DNA of 15,080 nucleotides, from positions 1 through 15,080 of the forward strand of contig DASRVH010000049.1 of NCBI GenBank assembly GCA_035655155.1, in the 5' to 3' direction. This document shows positions 1-5,614 of this stretch, piece by piece. The DNA is from Lentisalinibacter sp035655155. GTDB taxonomy: Bacteria; Pseudomonadota; Gammaproteobacteria; Steroidobacterales; Woeseiaceae. The stretch's first letter is position 1. The number at the start of each line of letters is the position of its first letter. Under the pieces are notes generated by a model, which was not told the origin of the DNA, made no database searches, and was given only the letters and a program-made list of their open reading frames with translations. Both the position numbers and the translations under genes were made by a program.

Positions 1-369
1 CTGTCGCACACGGCCGCCCACATGGCCCGGGCGGCGATCGAGGGAGCGGCGTACTCGGTGGCGGACGCGATCGTGGCGTGCATCGAAGCCGCCGGCGAGC
101 CCGACGAAATCGCCCTCACCGGTGGCGGCGCCGAGCACGCCCTCCCCCGCCGGATCCTCGCCGACGTGCTGGGCCGCAGATTGGGACGCGCCCAGGTGCA
201 GGACGCCTCCGCCGTGGGCGCGGCGGTGCTGGCCGGTGCGCCCGCGCCGCGCTTCCGGTCCACCGAGGCGGATGCGCCGGGCCCGGACGCGGATGCGCAT
301 CGAGCCGCATGGCACCGGCAACGCGACGCGTACGCGGCCCTGCGGGACGTGCGGCCGGAGACGAGGTAG
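1..369 (+). CDS. FGGY-family carbohydrate kinase, C-terminal part (cut by window start)
   Basis: Frame +1 is open from base 1 to the TAG at 367-369, so only the last 122 residues are visible. FGGY kinases phosphorylate sugars or polyols such as xylulose, ribulose or glycerol in the cytoplasm. The visible part is the end of the FGGY_C (actin-like ATPase) domain: the ATP-binding glycine stretch LTGGGAEHALPRRILADVLG, followed by the typical end of fold with DASAVGAAVLAG. The last 40 residues are charged and variable, as in many xylulokinases. The substrate cannot be told from this end. An in-frame ATG lies at 22, but homology begins before it, so it is not the start. A dead aldo/keto reductase follows, which would fit a former sugar-metabolism cluster (inference). 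Confidence 0.8.
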   Translation: MSHTAAHMARAAIEGAAYSVADAIVACIEAAGEPDEIALTGGGAEHALPRRILADVLGRRLGRAQVQDASAVGAAVLAGAPAPRFRSTEADAPGPDADAHRAAWHRQRDAYAALRDVRPETR

Positions 370-421
370 CGGCTCGCGAGGAGCGACACGGGAACGATCT
401 CGATGTAGACGGAGCAACGTC

Positions 422-707
422 CGCTCCGACCCCGAAGGTCGTGTCCGTAAGCGCATTCTCGGCTCGCTGCTTCACGTGATCCGACACGTCGCCACGAAGT
501 TCGGGCACCGCTACCTGCGCGACTTCCAGCGCGACCAGCTCCGGACCGCCGACGACGTCGACATGGCCACCTGGGCGCTGGCCCGGTGCCTCCAGCACTC
601 GGCCGTCACCTGCGTCATCCCCGGCTGCAAGAACGTCGAGCAGGTCGAAGCCAACGCTAGGGCGGCGGAGCTCGACCTGGTGCGGGACGACCACCCGCAC
701 CCGTTGA
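422..707 (+). pseudogene. aldo/keto reductase remnant with internal deletion
   Basis: Frame +2 contains two separated pieces of an NADPH-dependent aldo/keto reductase joined together. The first (about 476-515) reads HVATKFGHRY, the strand around the catalytic lysine of the family. It runs directly into a C-terminal piece (about 520-700) with ALARCLQHSAVTCVIPGCKN and VEQVEANARAAELDLVRDDHP, the NADPH-binding end of the barrel. A normal family member has some 300 residues, and roughly 150-200 residues between these parts are missing. No convincing start codon, RBS or N-terminal catalytic tyrosine region is present upstream. A TGA at 705-707 in the +3 frame is probably the former stop, reached by a small frameshift. 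This is not a working enzyme. The identity is clear from the C-terminal motif; the exact 5' edge is a guess. Confidence 0.7.
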
Positions 708-851
708 CCGGCGCGTCGGCGACGACCCCATCGCTCGTGCACACTGCCACCCCACCAGCGACCGACGCTCCAGACGCTCGCATGATGAGGGCGGCACGCA
801 CGAAGGTGCATCGAGGCGCATGAAGCATCCTGCCCCGACCCCGGCCGTGAT

Positions 852-879
852 ATGAAGTTTCGTAGCACTGCAACTTCAT
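852..879. promoter_or_regulatory. perfect 8-bp inverted repeat, candidate operator
   Basis: ATGAAGTT at 852-859 and AACTTCAT at 872-879 are exact reverse complements separated by 12 nt, giving 20 bp between half-site centres, close to two helical turns. It lies 58 bp before the start of the SnoaL-like gene at 938 and is AT-richer than its surroundings. The spacing suits a dimeric regulator more than an RNA hairpin, and there is no T-tract, so a terminator is unlikely. No regulator gene is adjacent. The rest of the gap between the AKR remnant and 938 shows no gene. Confidence 0.4.
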
Positions 880-937
880 GCCCGCCATCCGGCAAGCGCC
901 ATCCATGCCTGGTGGGCCGGGGCGAGAGGACGCGACC

Positions 938-1312
938 ATGGACGTACGCCAACCCGCCGAGGCAGGCAAAGCGTTCGAGAAGCTGTTCGCCGCAGGCGAC
1001 CTCGAGGGCCTGATGGAACTGTACGAGCCCGATGCCGTCTTCACCAACGCGAGGGGCGCCCACGCCGGATCGGTCGCGATCCGGAACGTTCTCCAGGGGT
1101 ACCTGGACACGGGCGCCTCCATCCGCATGAACGAGTCCGTGGCGTTCGAGGCTGGCGACCTGGCGCTCGTGCACTGGTCGTGGACGATGGCCTTCCCCGA
1201 CGGCCGAACCGCAGAAGGCGCCACGGCCGAGGTCCTTCGCAAGTCGACGGACGGCACCTGGAAGTTCGTCATCGACAACCCCGACGGGCCTGCCCTGATC
1301 GGTCACGCCTGA
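938..1312 (+). CDS. SnoaL-like / DUF4440 (NTF2-fold) protein
   Basis: A 124-residue protein of the NTF2-like superfamily, an alpha+beta cone fold used by ketosteroid isomerases, polyketide cyclases and many uncharacterised small-molecule binding proteins. Typical landmarks are AFEKLFAAGDLEGLMELYEP near residue 12, then DAVFTN, a glycine-containing turn with AIRNVLQGYL, and a C-terminal sheet with LVHWSWTMAFPDG and TWKFVIDNP. The open frame extends up to 878, but ATG 938 is preferred: it has a GAGAGGA Shine-Dalgarno at about 924-930, and the family normally begins a few residues before the first helix. The length is normal and there are no lesions. The substrate is unknown, and it may be enzymatic or only a binding protein. 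It is followed on the same strand by GNAT and SRPBCC genes, all small stand-alone domain proteins. Confidence 0.75.
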   Translation: MDVRQPAEAGKAFEKLFAAGDLEGLMELYEPDAVFTNARGAHAGSVAIRNVLQGYLDTGASIRMNESVAFEAGDLALVHWSWTMAFPDGRTAEGATAEVLRKSTDGTWKFVIDNPDGPALIGHA

Positions 1313-1327
1313 CACCGCCCAGCCGAC

Positions 1328-2087
1328 ATGCCCGGCAGGTCGCGCCCCCGGTCGCGAGCCTCATCGAGGCCTTCCGCCGCGTCGCGCGCACCTCCGATCG
1401 CGGCTGGATCGAGGAACGCGACCACGTGATCAGCATCGCGACCGGCATGCCCGTGGCCGCCTTCAACCCGACCTTCGTCGTCGAGCCGCCTGGGGAAGTG
1501 CGGCCGCGTTGGAGCGGGTGCGCGCCTTCTACGCGCGCGCCGGCCTCGCAGGCGAGGTCAACGCCTCGGGGGACGCCGCCGCCGCGATCGCGGACGCGGC
1601 CCGATCCGCCGGTCTCGTCGCTGGCCACCGCATCCCTTGCATGCTCCTCGCGCCGCTCGTCGCCACGACGCCAGCGACCCCGGACCTGGAGGTTCGCCGG
1701 GTCGAGGACGCCTTGGCGCTCCAGACGTTCAACGACATCTGCGCCGAGGCGTTCGGGCTCGACCGCCCGATCCTCGCGGTCCTCGACGACCCGAGGATGC
1801 TCGGGGTGCCGGGCTTCGGGTTCCACCTGGGCTTGGTCGACGGCCGCGCGGTCGGTACCGCCATGACCTGCTGCATCGACGGCGTGGTCCTGGTCTGCAA
1901 CGTCGCCACGCTCCCGAGCCACCGCCGCCGCGGCATCGGCGAGGCGATGACCTGGTCCGCCGTGAACCACGGCATCGAGGCCGGATGCGACCTCGCCTTC
2001 CTGCAGGCGACTTCGGACGGCCTGCCCCTGTACGAGCGCATGGGCTTCCGCCACGCCGAGGAGACGCAGACGTGGTCGCTGGCATGA
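1328..2087 (+). pseudogene. GNAT-family N-acetyltransferase, frameshifted
   Basis: The N-terminal part lies in frame +1 (about 1345-1497; LIEAFRRVARTSDRGWIEE, then VISIATGMPVAAFNPTF). The C-terminal part lies in frame +3 (about 1500-2087), starting RVRAFYARAGL. Neither half alone is a complete protein, and the join at 1489-1500 needs a -1 frame change. The C-terminal half carries the acetyl-CoA binding motif HRRRGIGEAM after the beta-4 strand (VLVCNVATLPS), and the fold ends with LYERMGFRH, so the catalytic domain is otherwise well preserved. GNAT enzymes move an acetyl group from acetyl-CoA to an amine; the substrate is unknown. No good start exists in frame +1. ATG 1328 is in frame +2, so a second indel near the C-run at 1345-1349 is possible. 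This could be true decay or one or two sequencing indels. Confidence 0.65.
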
Positions 2088-2095
2088 AGCCTCCC

Positions 2096-2123
2096 AGGAG
2101 GCGCATATGCTGAGGGCGTGATG
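2096..2123 (+). promoter_or_regulatory. strong Shine-Dalgarno with four-codon leader ORF coupled to SRPBCC start
   Basis: A consensus AGGAGG at 2096-2101 sits 5 nt before ATG 2107, which opens a four-residue frame (MLRA, stop TGA 2119-2121). That stop overlaps the GTG (2118) and ATG (2121) starts of the next gene. The SRPBCC gene itself has only GAGG a few bases upstream, so the leader may couple translation by termination-reinitiation. Alternatively, a small indel has separated the strong RBS from the real start. Confidence 0.35.
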
Positions 2124-2651
2124 GTTCGACGGTGGAGCGCACCCGACGCGGCATCGGCGTCACCAGCCACGGCGGACTGGAGGGTCACCGTCACCGAGCC
2201 CTTGCCGGCCTGCCCCAGCACCCACGCAGGCTGGGCGAGAATTGCGACGCAGTCGAGGTGGGGCGAGTGGAGGACCGAGAGCGCCATGAGGGGTCGGGAC
2301 GTCGTCACGACGGTCGTCCCACCGGCGACGGAACCGCTTCGGGTTGGCGACGAATACCTCGTGCGGATCGGACGATGGATGACCATCCGCTGTCGCGTCC
2401 TCGAGTCTTCGTCTCCCGACGTTCCAACGGGCGAGAACGACGAGATGGTCTTCGACGCGCAAGGAACCGCCATGGCCGGGATGGTGAGGGCCCGCTTCCG
2501 GTTCACGATCTTCCGCAACGAGAGCGGCATGGTCATGGCGCGCGCCCAAGAGAACATCGTCTCGCTTCCCTTCTTCGTGCCCTCCAGAGATCTCCTCGAG
2601 AGCGAACACAGGCACACCTTCAGGGATCTGAACGAGAGCTTCCGCACCTGA
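2121..2651 (+). CDS. SRPBCC-family (polyketide cyclase / START-like) protein
   Basis: A 176-residue single-domain protein of the Bet v1/START-like helix-grip fold, which encloses hydrophobic ligands. The order of elements fits SRPBCC: a first strand (DWRVTVTEPL), a helical region ending WGEWRTESAM, then paired strands with VGDEYLVRIGRWMTIRCRVLE, MVRARFRFTIF and MVMARAQENIV, and a long C-terminal helix (SRDLLESEHRHTFRDLNESF). No catalytic residues can be assigned, so ligand and role are unknown. The start could be GTG 2118 or ATG 2121; ATG is chosen. The frame is intact, in contrast with neighbours on both sides. It could be a toxin-like or stress-related lipid binder, but nothing in the sequence supports a more specific role. 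Confidence 0.65.
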   Translation: MVRRWSAPDAASASPATADWRVTVTEPLPACPSTHAGWARIATQSRWGEWRTESAMRGRDVVTTVVPPATEPLRVGDEYLVRIGRWMTIRCRVLESSSPDVPTGENDEMVFDAQGTAMAGMVRARFRFTIFRNESGMVMARAQENIVSLPFFVPSRDLLESEHRHTFRDLNESFRT

Positions 2652-2664
2652 ATCGTCGTCGCGT

Positions 2665-3070
2665 TCACCCTGCCTCGTTCGCCAACCCCTCCCGCGCCCG
2701 CAGCATCTCGTCCCTCTCCTCGTCCGGCAATCGCGGGTACGCGATCGGCAACCGCTGCATCGTGTCGCGCACGCTCTCGGCCACGCTGCGGCAACGCCCG
2801 CGCGACGCGCCGTAAGCAATCCTGGTCCAGCTCGGCCGCCGGGGGCTGCTCGAACGACGTGACCTGACAGCCCGCCGGGTTCACACCCCGCAGCACATGA
2901 CGGACGGGGCCGTCCTTGGCAGCCGCATCCATCGCCTGGAACACCAGCAGCAGCGCGAACCGGTCATCGGCGCGCAGCTTCCGCTGCAGACCGCACAGCT
3001 TCTTGCGCGCCTTCTTCAACGCCTTCTCGCCAGCCTTGCGGTCGGGCGCAGCACCGAGGGGCGACACCGC
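2665..3070 (-). pseudogene. PPK2-family polyphosphate kinase remnant, core deleted
   Basis: Read on the - strand, the upper part (about 3055 down to 2790) is the N-terminal region of a class I PPK2 polyphosphate:nucleotide phosphotransferase: RKAGEKALKKARKK, then ALLLVFQAMDAAAKDG, then HVLRGVNPAGCQVTSFEQP and ARALPQRGR. The remainder, in another frame and ending at TGA (complement 2665-2667), is the C-terminal tail: ESVRDTMQRLP, YPRLPDEERDEMLRAREGL. Around 150 residues between them, including Walker B and the lid region, are absent. The surviving Walker A loop reads DAAAKDG where PPK2 has DAAGKDG, so a key glycine is also lost. Deletion, frame change and active-site change together make this a clear pseudogene. 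It overlaps no intact gene. Confidence 0.75.
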
Positions 3071-3072
3071 CA

Positions 3073-3420
3073 CGCTGGACCGGGGCGACGCCACCACGGC
3101 GGACGGCTCCTTCGACCGCTTCGAAGGCGTGTCCGTGTTCAGCCACGCCTACGTCGAGGCGGGGTCGGCTCGCGCATCGTGAACGTGACAGACGGCACCG
3201 ACGGAGTGATCTGAAGACGCACGCGTTCGACGTCGTCGACGATCCGGACGGCGGCCCCCTAACGGGCGGCGGCTGGATCGAAAGCCCGCCCCCGGCCTGT
3301 GAGGACACCGGCGTCAGCATCGACACGACCGGAAGAGCGAACCTCGGGTTCGTCAGTAGGTACGGGCGAGGGGCGTCCTCCAGGTCCGTGGACGCGGGGC
3401 TCCTAATCCTCGACGCGGCC
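3073..3420 (+). pseudogene. decayed secreted protein remnant (PKD domain then post-COAP-1-like domain)
   Basis: Three frames carry consecutive pieces. In frame +3 (about 3073-3165), RGDATTADGSFDR and VFSHAYVEAGS resemble the end of a PKD beta-sandwich (WGDG...HTYAEAG). In frame +2 (3172-3211), RIVNVTDGTDGV continues the last PKD strand. In frame +1 (3214-3420), FDVVDDPDGGPLTGGGW, SPPPACED and GRANLGFVSRYGRGAS match the domain found after PKD repeats in large actinobacterial and chloroflexal surface proteins (VYDPDGGFVTGGGW...SPAGAY...GKANFGFVSKYKKGA). At least two frameshifts and several eroded residues are present, and no start or signal peptide remains. The parent was presumably an extracellular adhesin- or enzyme-like protein. 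The match is by eye. Confidence 0.55.
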
Positions 3421-3437
3421 TCACGGCGCGCCGTACA

Positions 3438-4343
3438 TCATGGCGGCGATCGCCGGCCGAGTCTCGCGTGCATGGGCCAGAGCTCCAGGATGCTGGCGCA
3501 CAGGACCAACGCACCCCCGACGAGCTCCAGGGAACCAAGGCGTTCACCGGCCAGGAACGCGGCCGACACGGCTCCGACCAGGACCTCCGTCATCAGCAGA
3601 ATGCCGACGCGCGCCGGTTCCAGGCGCACCGTGGACCACATCAGTCCTGCCATGGACAGGCCCCACCAGAGGCCCCCCGCCGCCAGCGTCCAGCCGATCG
3701 CCGGAAGCAGGCTGGTACGCGGGATGCCAGGCGGCAGGGGCCCTAGAAGCGGTGCCAGCAGCGACGCCGCCGCAACGGCCCCGACCGCGAAGACGAAGGC
3801 CGCCACCGCGGGCGTCAGCGTGGACTTCGTCCGGATCCCGGTCGTCGCGATCGACCAGAGGAGGCCCGACAGCAAGGCCAGCCATTCGCCCGGACCGCGC
3901 GGCACCGGCAGGCCGCCGTCGCCAGTCAGCATGACGACGAGGCCGGTCAGGCCGACGGCGATGGCGACGGCACGTAGGCGGGGCAGGTGCCACCCCATGA
4001 CGTACCGCCCGATCAGCGTGCTCCATACCGGGGTCAGGAAGAACAGCAGGATGATGATCGCGACCCGGCCGTAGACGAATCCGATGGAGTAGAGCACGAA
4101 GGCGGCGCCACCCAAGGCGACCGAGGCGAGGGCCCAAGGATCGGCGCCGACCAACTCGTCGCGTCGTCGCAGCGTTAGCGGCGCCAGGAGAAGCACGGCA
4201 GCGGCGACGATCGCCAGGGCGCCCCACGCACCCGGCAGGGCGATCTCCTCGAGGCGCCGCACCGGGATCCAGTACAGGCCCCAGAGCGCGCCGGTTCCGG
4301 CCACGATCGAGCTGGCGAGACGTGTGGTGCGATCGCTGTGCAT
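3438..4343 (-). CDS. EamA/DMT-superfamily permease
   Basis: An intact 301-residue inner-membrane protein with about ten hydrophobic segments in two EamA halves, the layout of the 10-TMS drug/metabolite exporters. Segments visible include SIVAGTGALWGLYWIPV near the N-terminus, LAIVAAAVLLLAPL, VAIIILLFFLTPVWSTLIGR (the conserved end of the first half), AVAIAVGLTGLVVML, and, in the second half, LLSGLLWSIATTGI, VGILLMTEVLVGAVSAAFLAGE and LVGGALVLCASILEL. The GERLGSLELVGGALVL ending is characteristic of EamA domains. The ATG at complement 4343-4341 has GGAG (complement 4348-4351) 4 nt upstream. The substrate is not predictable; relatives export amino acids, nucleosides or other metabolites. It runs in the same direction as the epimerase gene but is separated by 120 nt, so it may have its own promoter. 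Confidence 0.85.
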   Translation of the reverse strand: MHSDRTTRLASSIVAGTGALWGLYWIPVRRLEEIALPGAWGALAIVAAAVLLLAPLTLRRRDELVGADPWALASVALGGAAFVLYSIGFVYGRVAIIILLFFLTPVWSTLIGRYVMGWHLPRLRAVAIAVGLTGLVVMLTGDGGLPVPRGPGEWLALLSGLLWSIATTGIRTKSTLTPAVAAFVFAVGAVAAASLLAPLLGPLPPGIPRTSLLPAIGWTLAAGGLWWGLSMAGLMWSTVRLEPARVGILLMTEVLVGAVSAAFLAGERLGSLELVGGALVLCASILELWPMHARLGRRSPP

Positions 4344-4463
4344 GAAGCTCCGCGTAGCAGGGCTCGGCCCCGTTCAGGGGGCGGCGCGATACGAATCGAG
4401 CGTACGTCCGGTCGTCGCCAGCATCGAGAACGCGCCCGACTCAGCCGCCTTGGCCGCCGGGCG

Positions 4464-5453
4464 TCACCCCGATCCGACCCCGCGCGCCCGCTCGACGAGC
4501 GCCCAGGGCCCCCGCGCGGGTCGCGATCCTCGTTCCGCCGCCAGCGCCCTGCGCGCTGCCTCGTCGAAGCTCGCTCGCTGCGGGTGGTCGATCCGTGACC
4601 AGAAGGCGTCGTCGCGCGCCAGCAGGTCCTCGGTCAGGCCGATGACCACTTCGCGGGCGACCGACCAATCCGCGCGCGTCACCAGCCGGATCCACAGCGA
4701 GGACAGGCGCGGGCTCAAGAACGGGACGTCGATGCTCGCCGGCTCGCCCAAGCCCATCAGCACCGCGGTCCGGTCGAGGATCTCCTTGCCGGAGAGGATC
4801 TCGGGTCCTGGCACGTCGAACCAGGCGTTCGCCGCGATCGGCAGGTCCAGCGCCCGCACGAGCGCGACGACCACGTCGTCGATCGCGACGGGCTCCGTAC
4901 GCGAGCGGAGCCAGCGCGGCAGGATCATCACCGGCAGGCGCGCCGCCAGGTCGCGGACGATGAGCCAGCTCAGGCTGCCGTGACCCACGATCATGCTCGC
5001 GCGCAGCTCGATCGTCGGCACCGGCCCGGACCTCAGGGTCTCGCCCACCGCGAGCCGGCTCCGCAGGTGCTCGGATCCCGGACCGGTCGGCGCGACACCC
5101 CCCAGGTACACGATCCGCTGGACGCCGGAGGCGGCGGCGACCTCGGCGAAGTCGCGGGCGGCTGCGACCTCGCGCTCGTGGTAGCCGGCGCCTTCGCGAA
5201 TGCCGTGCACCAGGTACAGGGCCGCTTGCACGCCCTCGAGCGCGCTGGCCATCGAGTCACGGTCGCCGACGTCGCCCTGGAACCAGTCGAGACCCGGCGT
5301 GTCCTGAGCCGCTCGTGCGGCGTCACGCGTGAGGCCGCGCACGTGCCAACCGCCCGCTTCGAGAGCCGGTCGCACCGCGTTGCCGACGAAGCCCGTGGCG
5401 CCGGTGAGCAGAAGGGTGCGCGCCGCACCGCCGTCGGCTGCCACCGGCGTCAC
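4464..5453 (-). CDS. NmrA-like / atypical SDR NAD(P)-binding epimerase-family protein
   Basis: A 329-residue protein with an N-terminal Rossmann fold: the glycine motif TGATGFVG at residues 17-24, an acidic-strand equivalent VRGLTRD, FQGDVGDRDSM (the conserved Asp before the third helix) and QRIVYLGGVAP. The family is the atypical (extended) SDRs that include NmrA, NDUFA9-like and YtfG-like proteins; many lack the YxxxK catalytic pair and act as NAD(P) sensors or isomerases, and no clear YxxxK is visible here. The middle ELRASMIVGHGSLSW and the AIDDVVVALVRAL segment are typical of substrate-side elements. The start is GTG at 5453, overlapping by 4 nt the stop of a short SDR stub, which suggests coupling. 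The frame is intact. The biochemical reaction is unknown. Confidence 0.75.
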   Translation of the reverse strand: MTPVAADGGAARTLLLTGATGFVGNAVRPALEAGGWHVRGLTRDAARAAQDTPGLDWFQGDVGDRDSMASALEGVQAALYLVHGIREGAGYHEREVAAARDFAEVAAASGVQRIVYLGGVAPTGPGSEHLRSRLAVGETLRSGPVPTIELRASMIVGHGSLSWLIVRDLAARLPVMILPRWLRSRTEPVAIDDVVVALVRALDLPIAANAWFDVPGPEILSGKEILDRTAVLMGLGEPASIDVPFLSPRLSSLWIRLVTRADWSVAREVVIGLTEDLLARDDAFWSRIDHPQRASFDEAARRALAAERGSRPARGPWALVERARGVGSG

Positions 5454-5566
5454 GAGTCCACGGACGAGATGTCCGCAGCGCGCACGCCGCGCTCGGCCGG
5501 ACAGCGGCCGGTCGCGAGGCCGGTGCCGGGGCCGCCGCCCGTGACGAGCGAATCTGGAACAGGCAT
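5450..5566 (-). pseudogene. truncated short-chain dehydrogenase N-terminus (38 residues)
   Basis: A small - strand frame from ATG (complement 5566-5564) to TGA (complement 5452-5450) encodes the first strand-turn-helix-strand of a classical SDR: DSLVTGGGPGTGLATGR, ending GVRAADISS. TGGGPGTG fits the TGxxxGxG cofactor motif. All later SDR elements (NNAG, catalytic Ser, YxxxK) are missing. Its stop overlaps the GTG start of the epimerase in the sequence GTGA, so the stub, if translated, now works like a leader for that gene. Most simply it is the remains of a gene fused by deletion to the epimerase start. It is too short for confident annotation by similarity alone. Confidence 0.5.
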
Positions 5567-5582
5567 GGTCGAGTGTAGCGGA

Positions 5583-5608
5583 CGGGCGATGGCTCGACCG
5601 ATCGCCCG
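5583..5608 (-). terminator. hairpin downstream of aldolase gene
   Basis: CGGGCGAT (5583-5590) and ATCGCCCG (5601-5608) are perfect 8-bp complementary arms around a 10-nt loop, starting 6 nt after the aldolase stop codon (complement 5617-5615). The position suits an end-of-gene hairpin, but no T-tract follows on the - strand, so intrinsic termination is uncertain. It may only protect the 3' end of the mRNA. Confidence 0.4.
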
Positions 5609-5614
5609 CTCTCG

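Noticed and set aside
116..1315. 399-codon - strand frame covering the AKR remnant and SnoaL-like gene
   Set aside because: It is low-complexity, Arg/Gly/Ala-rich, has no recognisable domain, and lies antisense to a gene with a good RBS and NTF2-like sequence.
1489..1500. programmed -1 ribosomal frameshift in the GNAT gene
   Set aside because: No slippery heptamer such as A AAA AAG or X XXY YYZ with a following structure is visible at the join; a plain indel is simpler.
1529..3097. 522-codon - strand frame as one long protein
   Set aside because: Only the first third resembles a protein family (PPK2 N-terminus). The rest is antisense to the SRPBCC and GNAT genes and without motifs, so the open frame is accidental.
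2897..3214. 105-residue + strand protein over the PPK2 remnant
   Set aside because: It is antisense to the recognisable PPK2 fragment; only its last dozen residues match something (a PKD strand), which belongs to the separate remnant.
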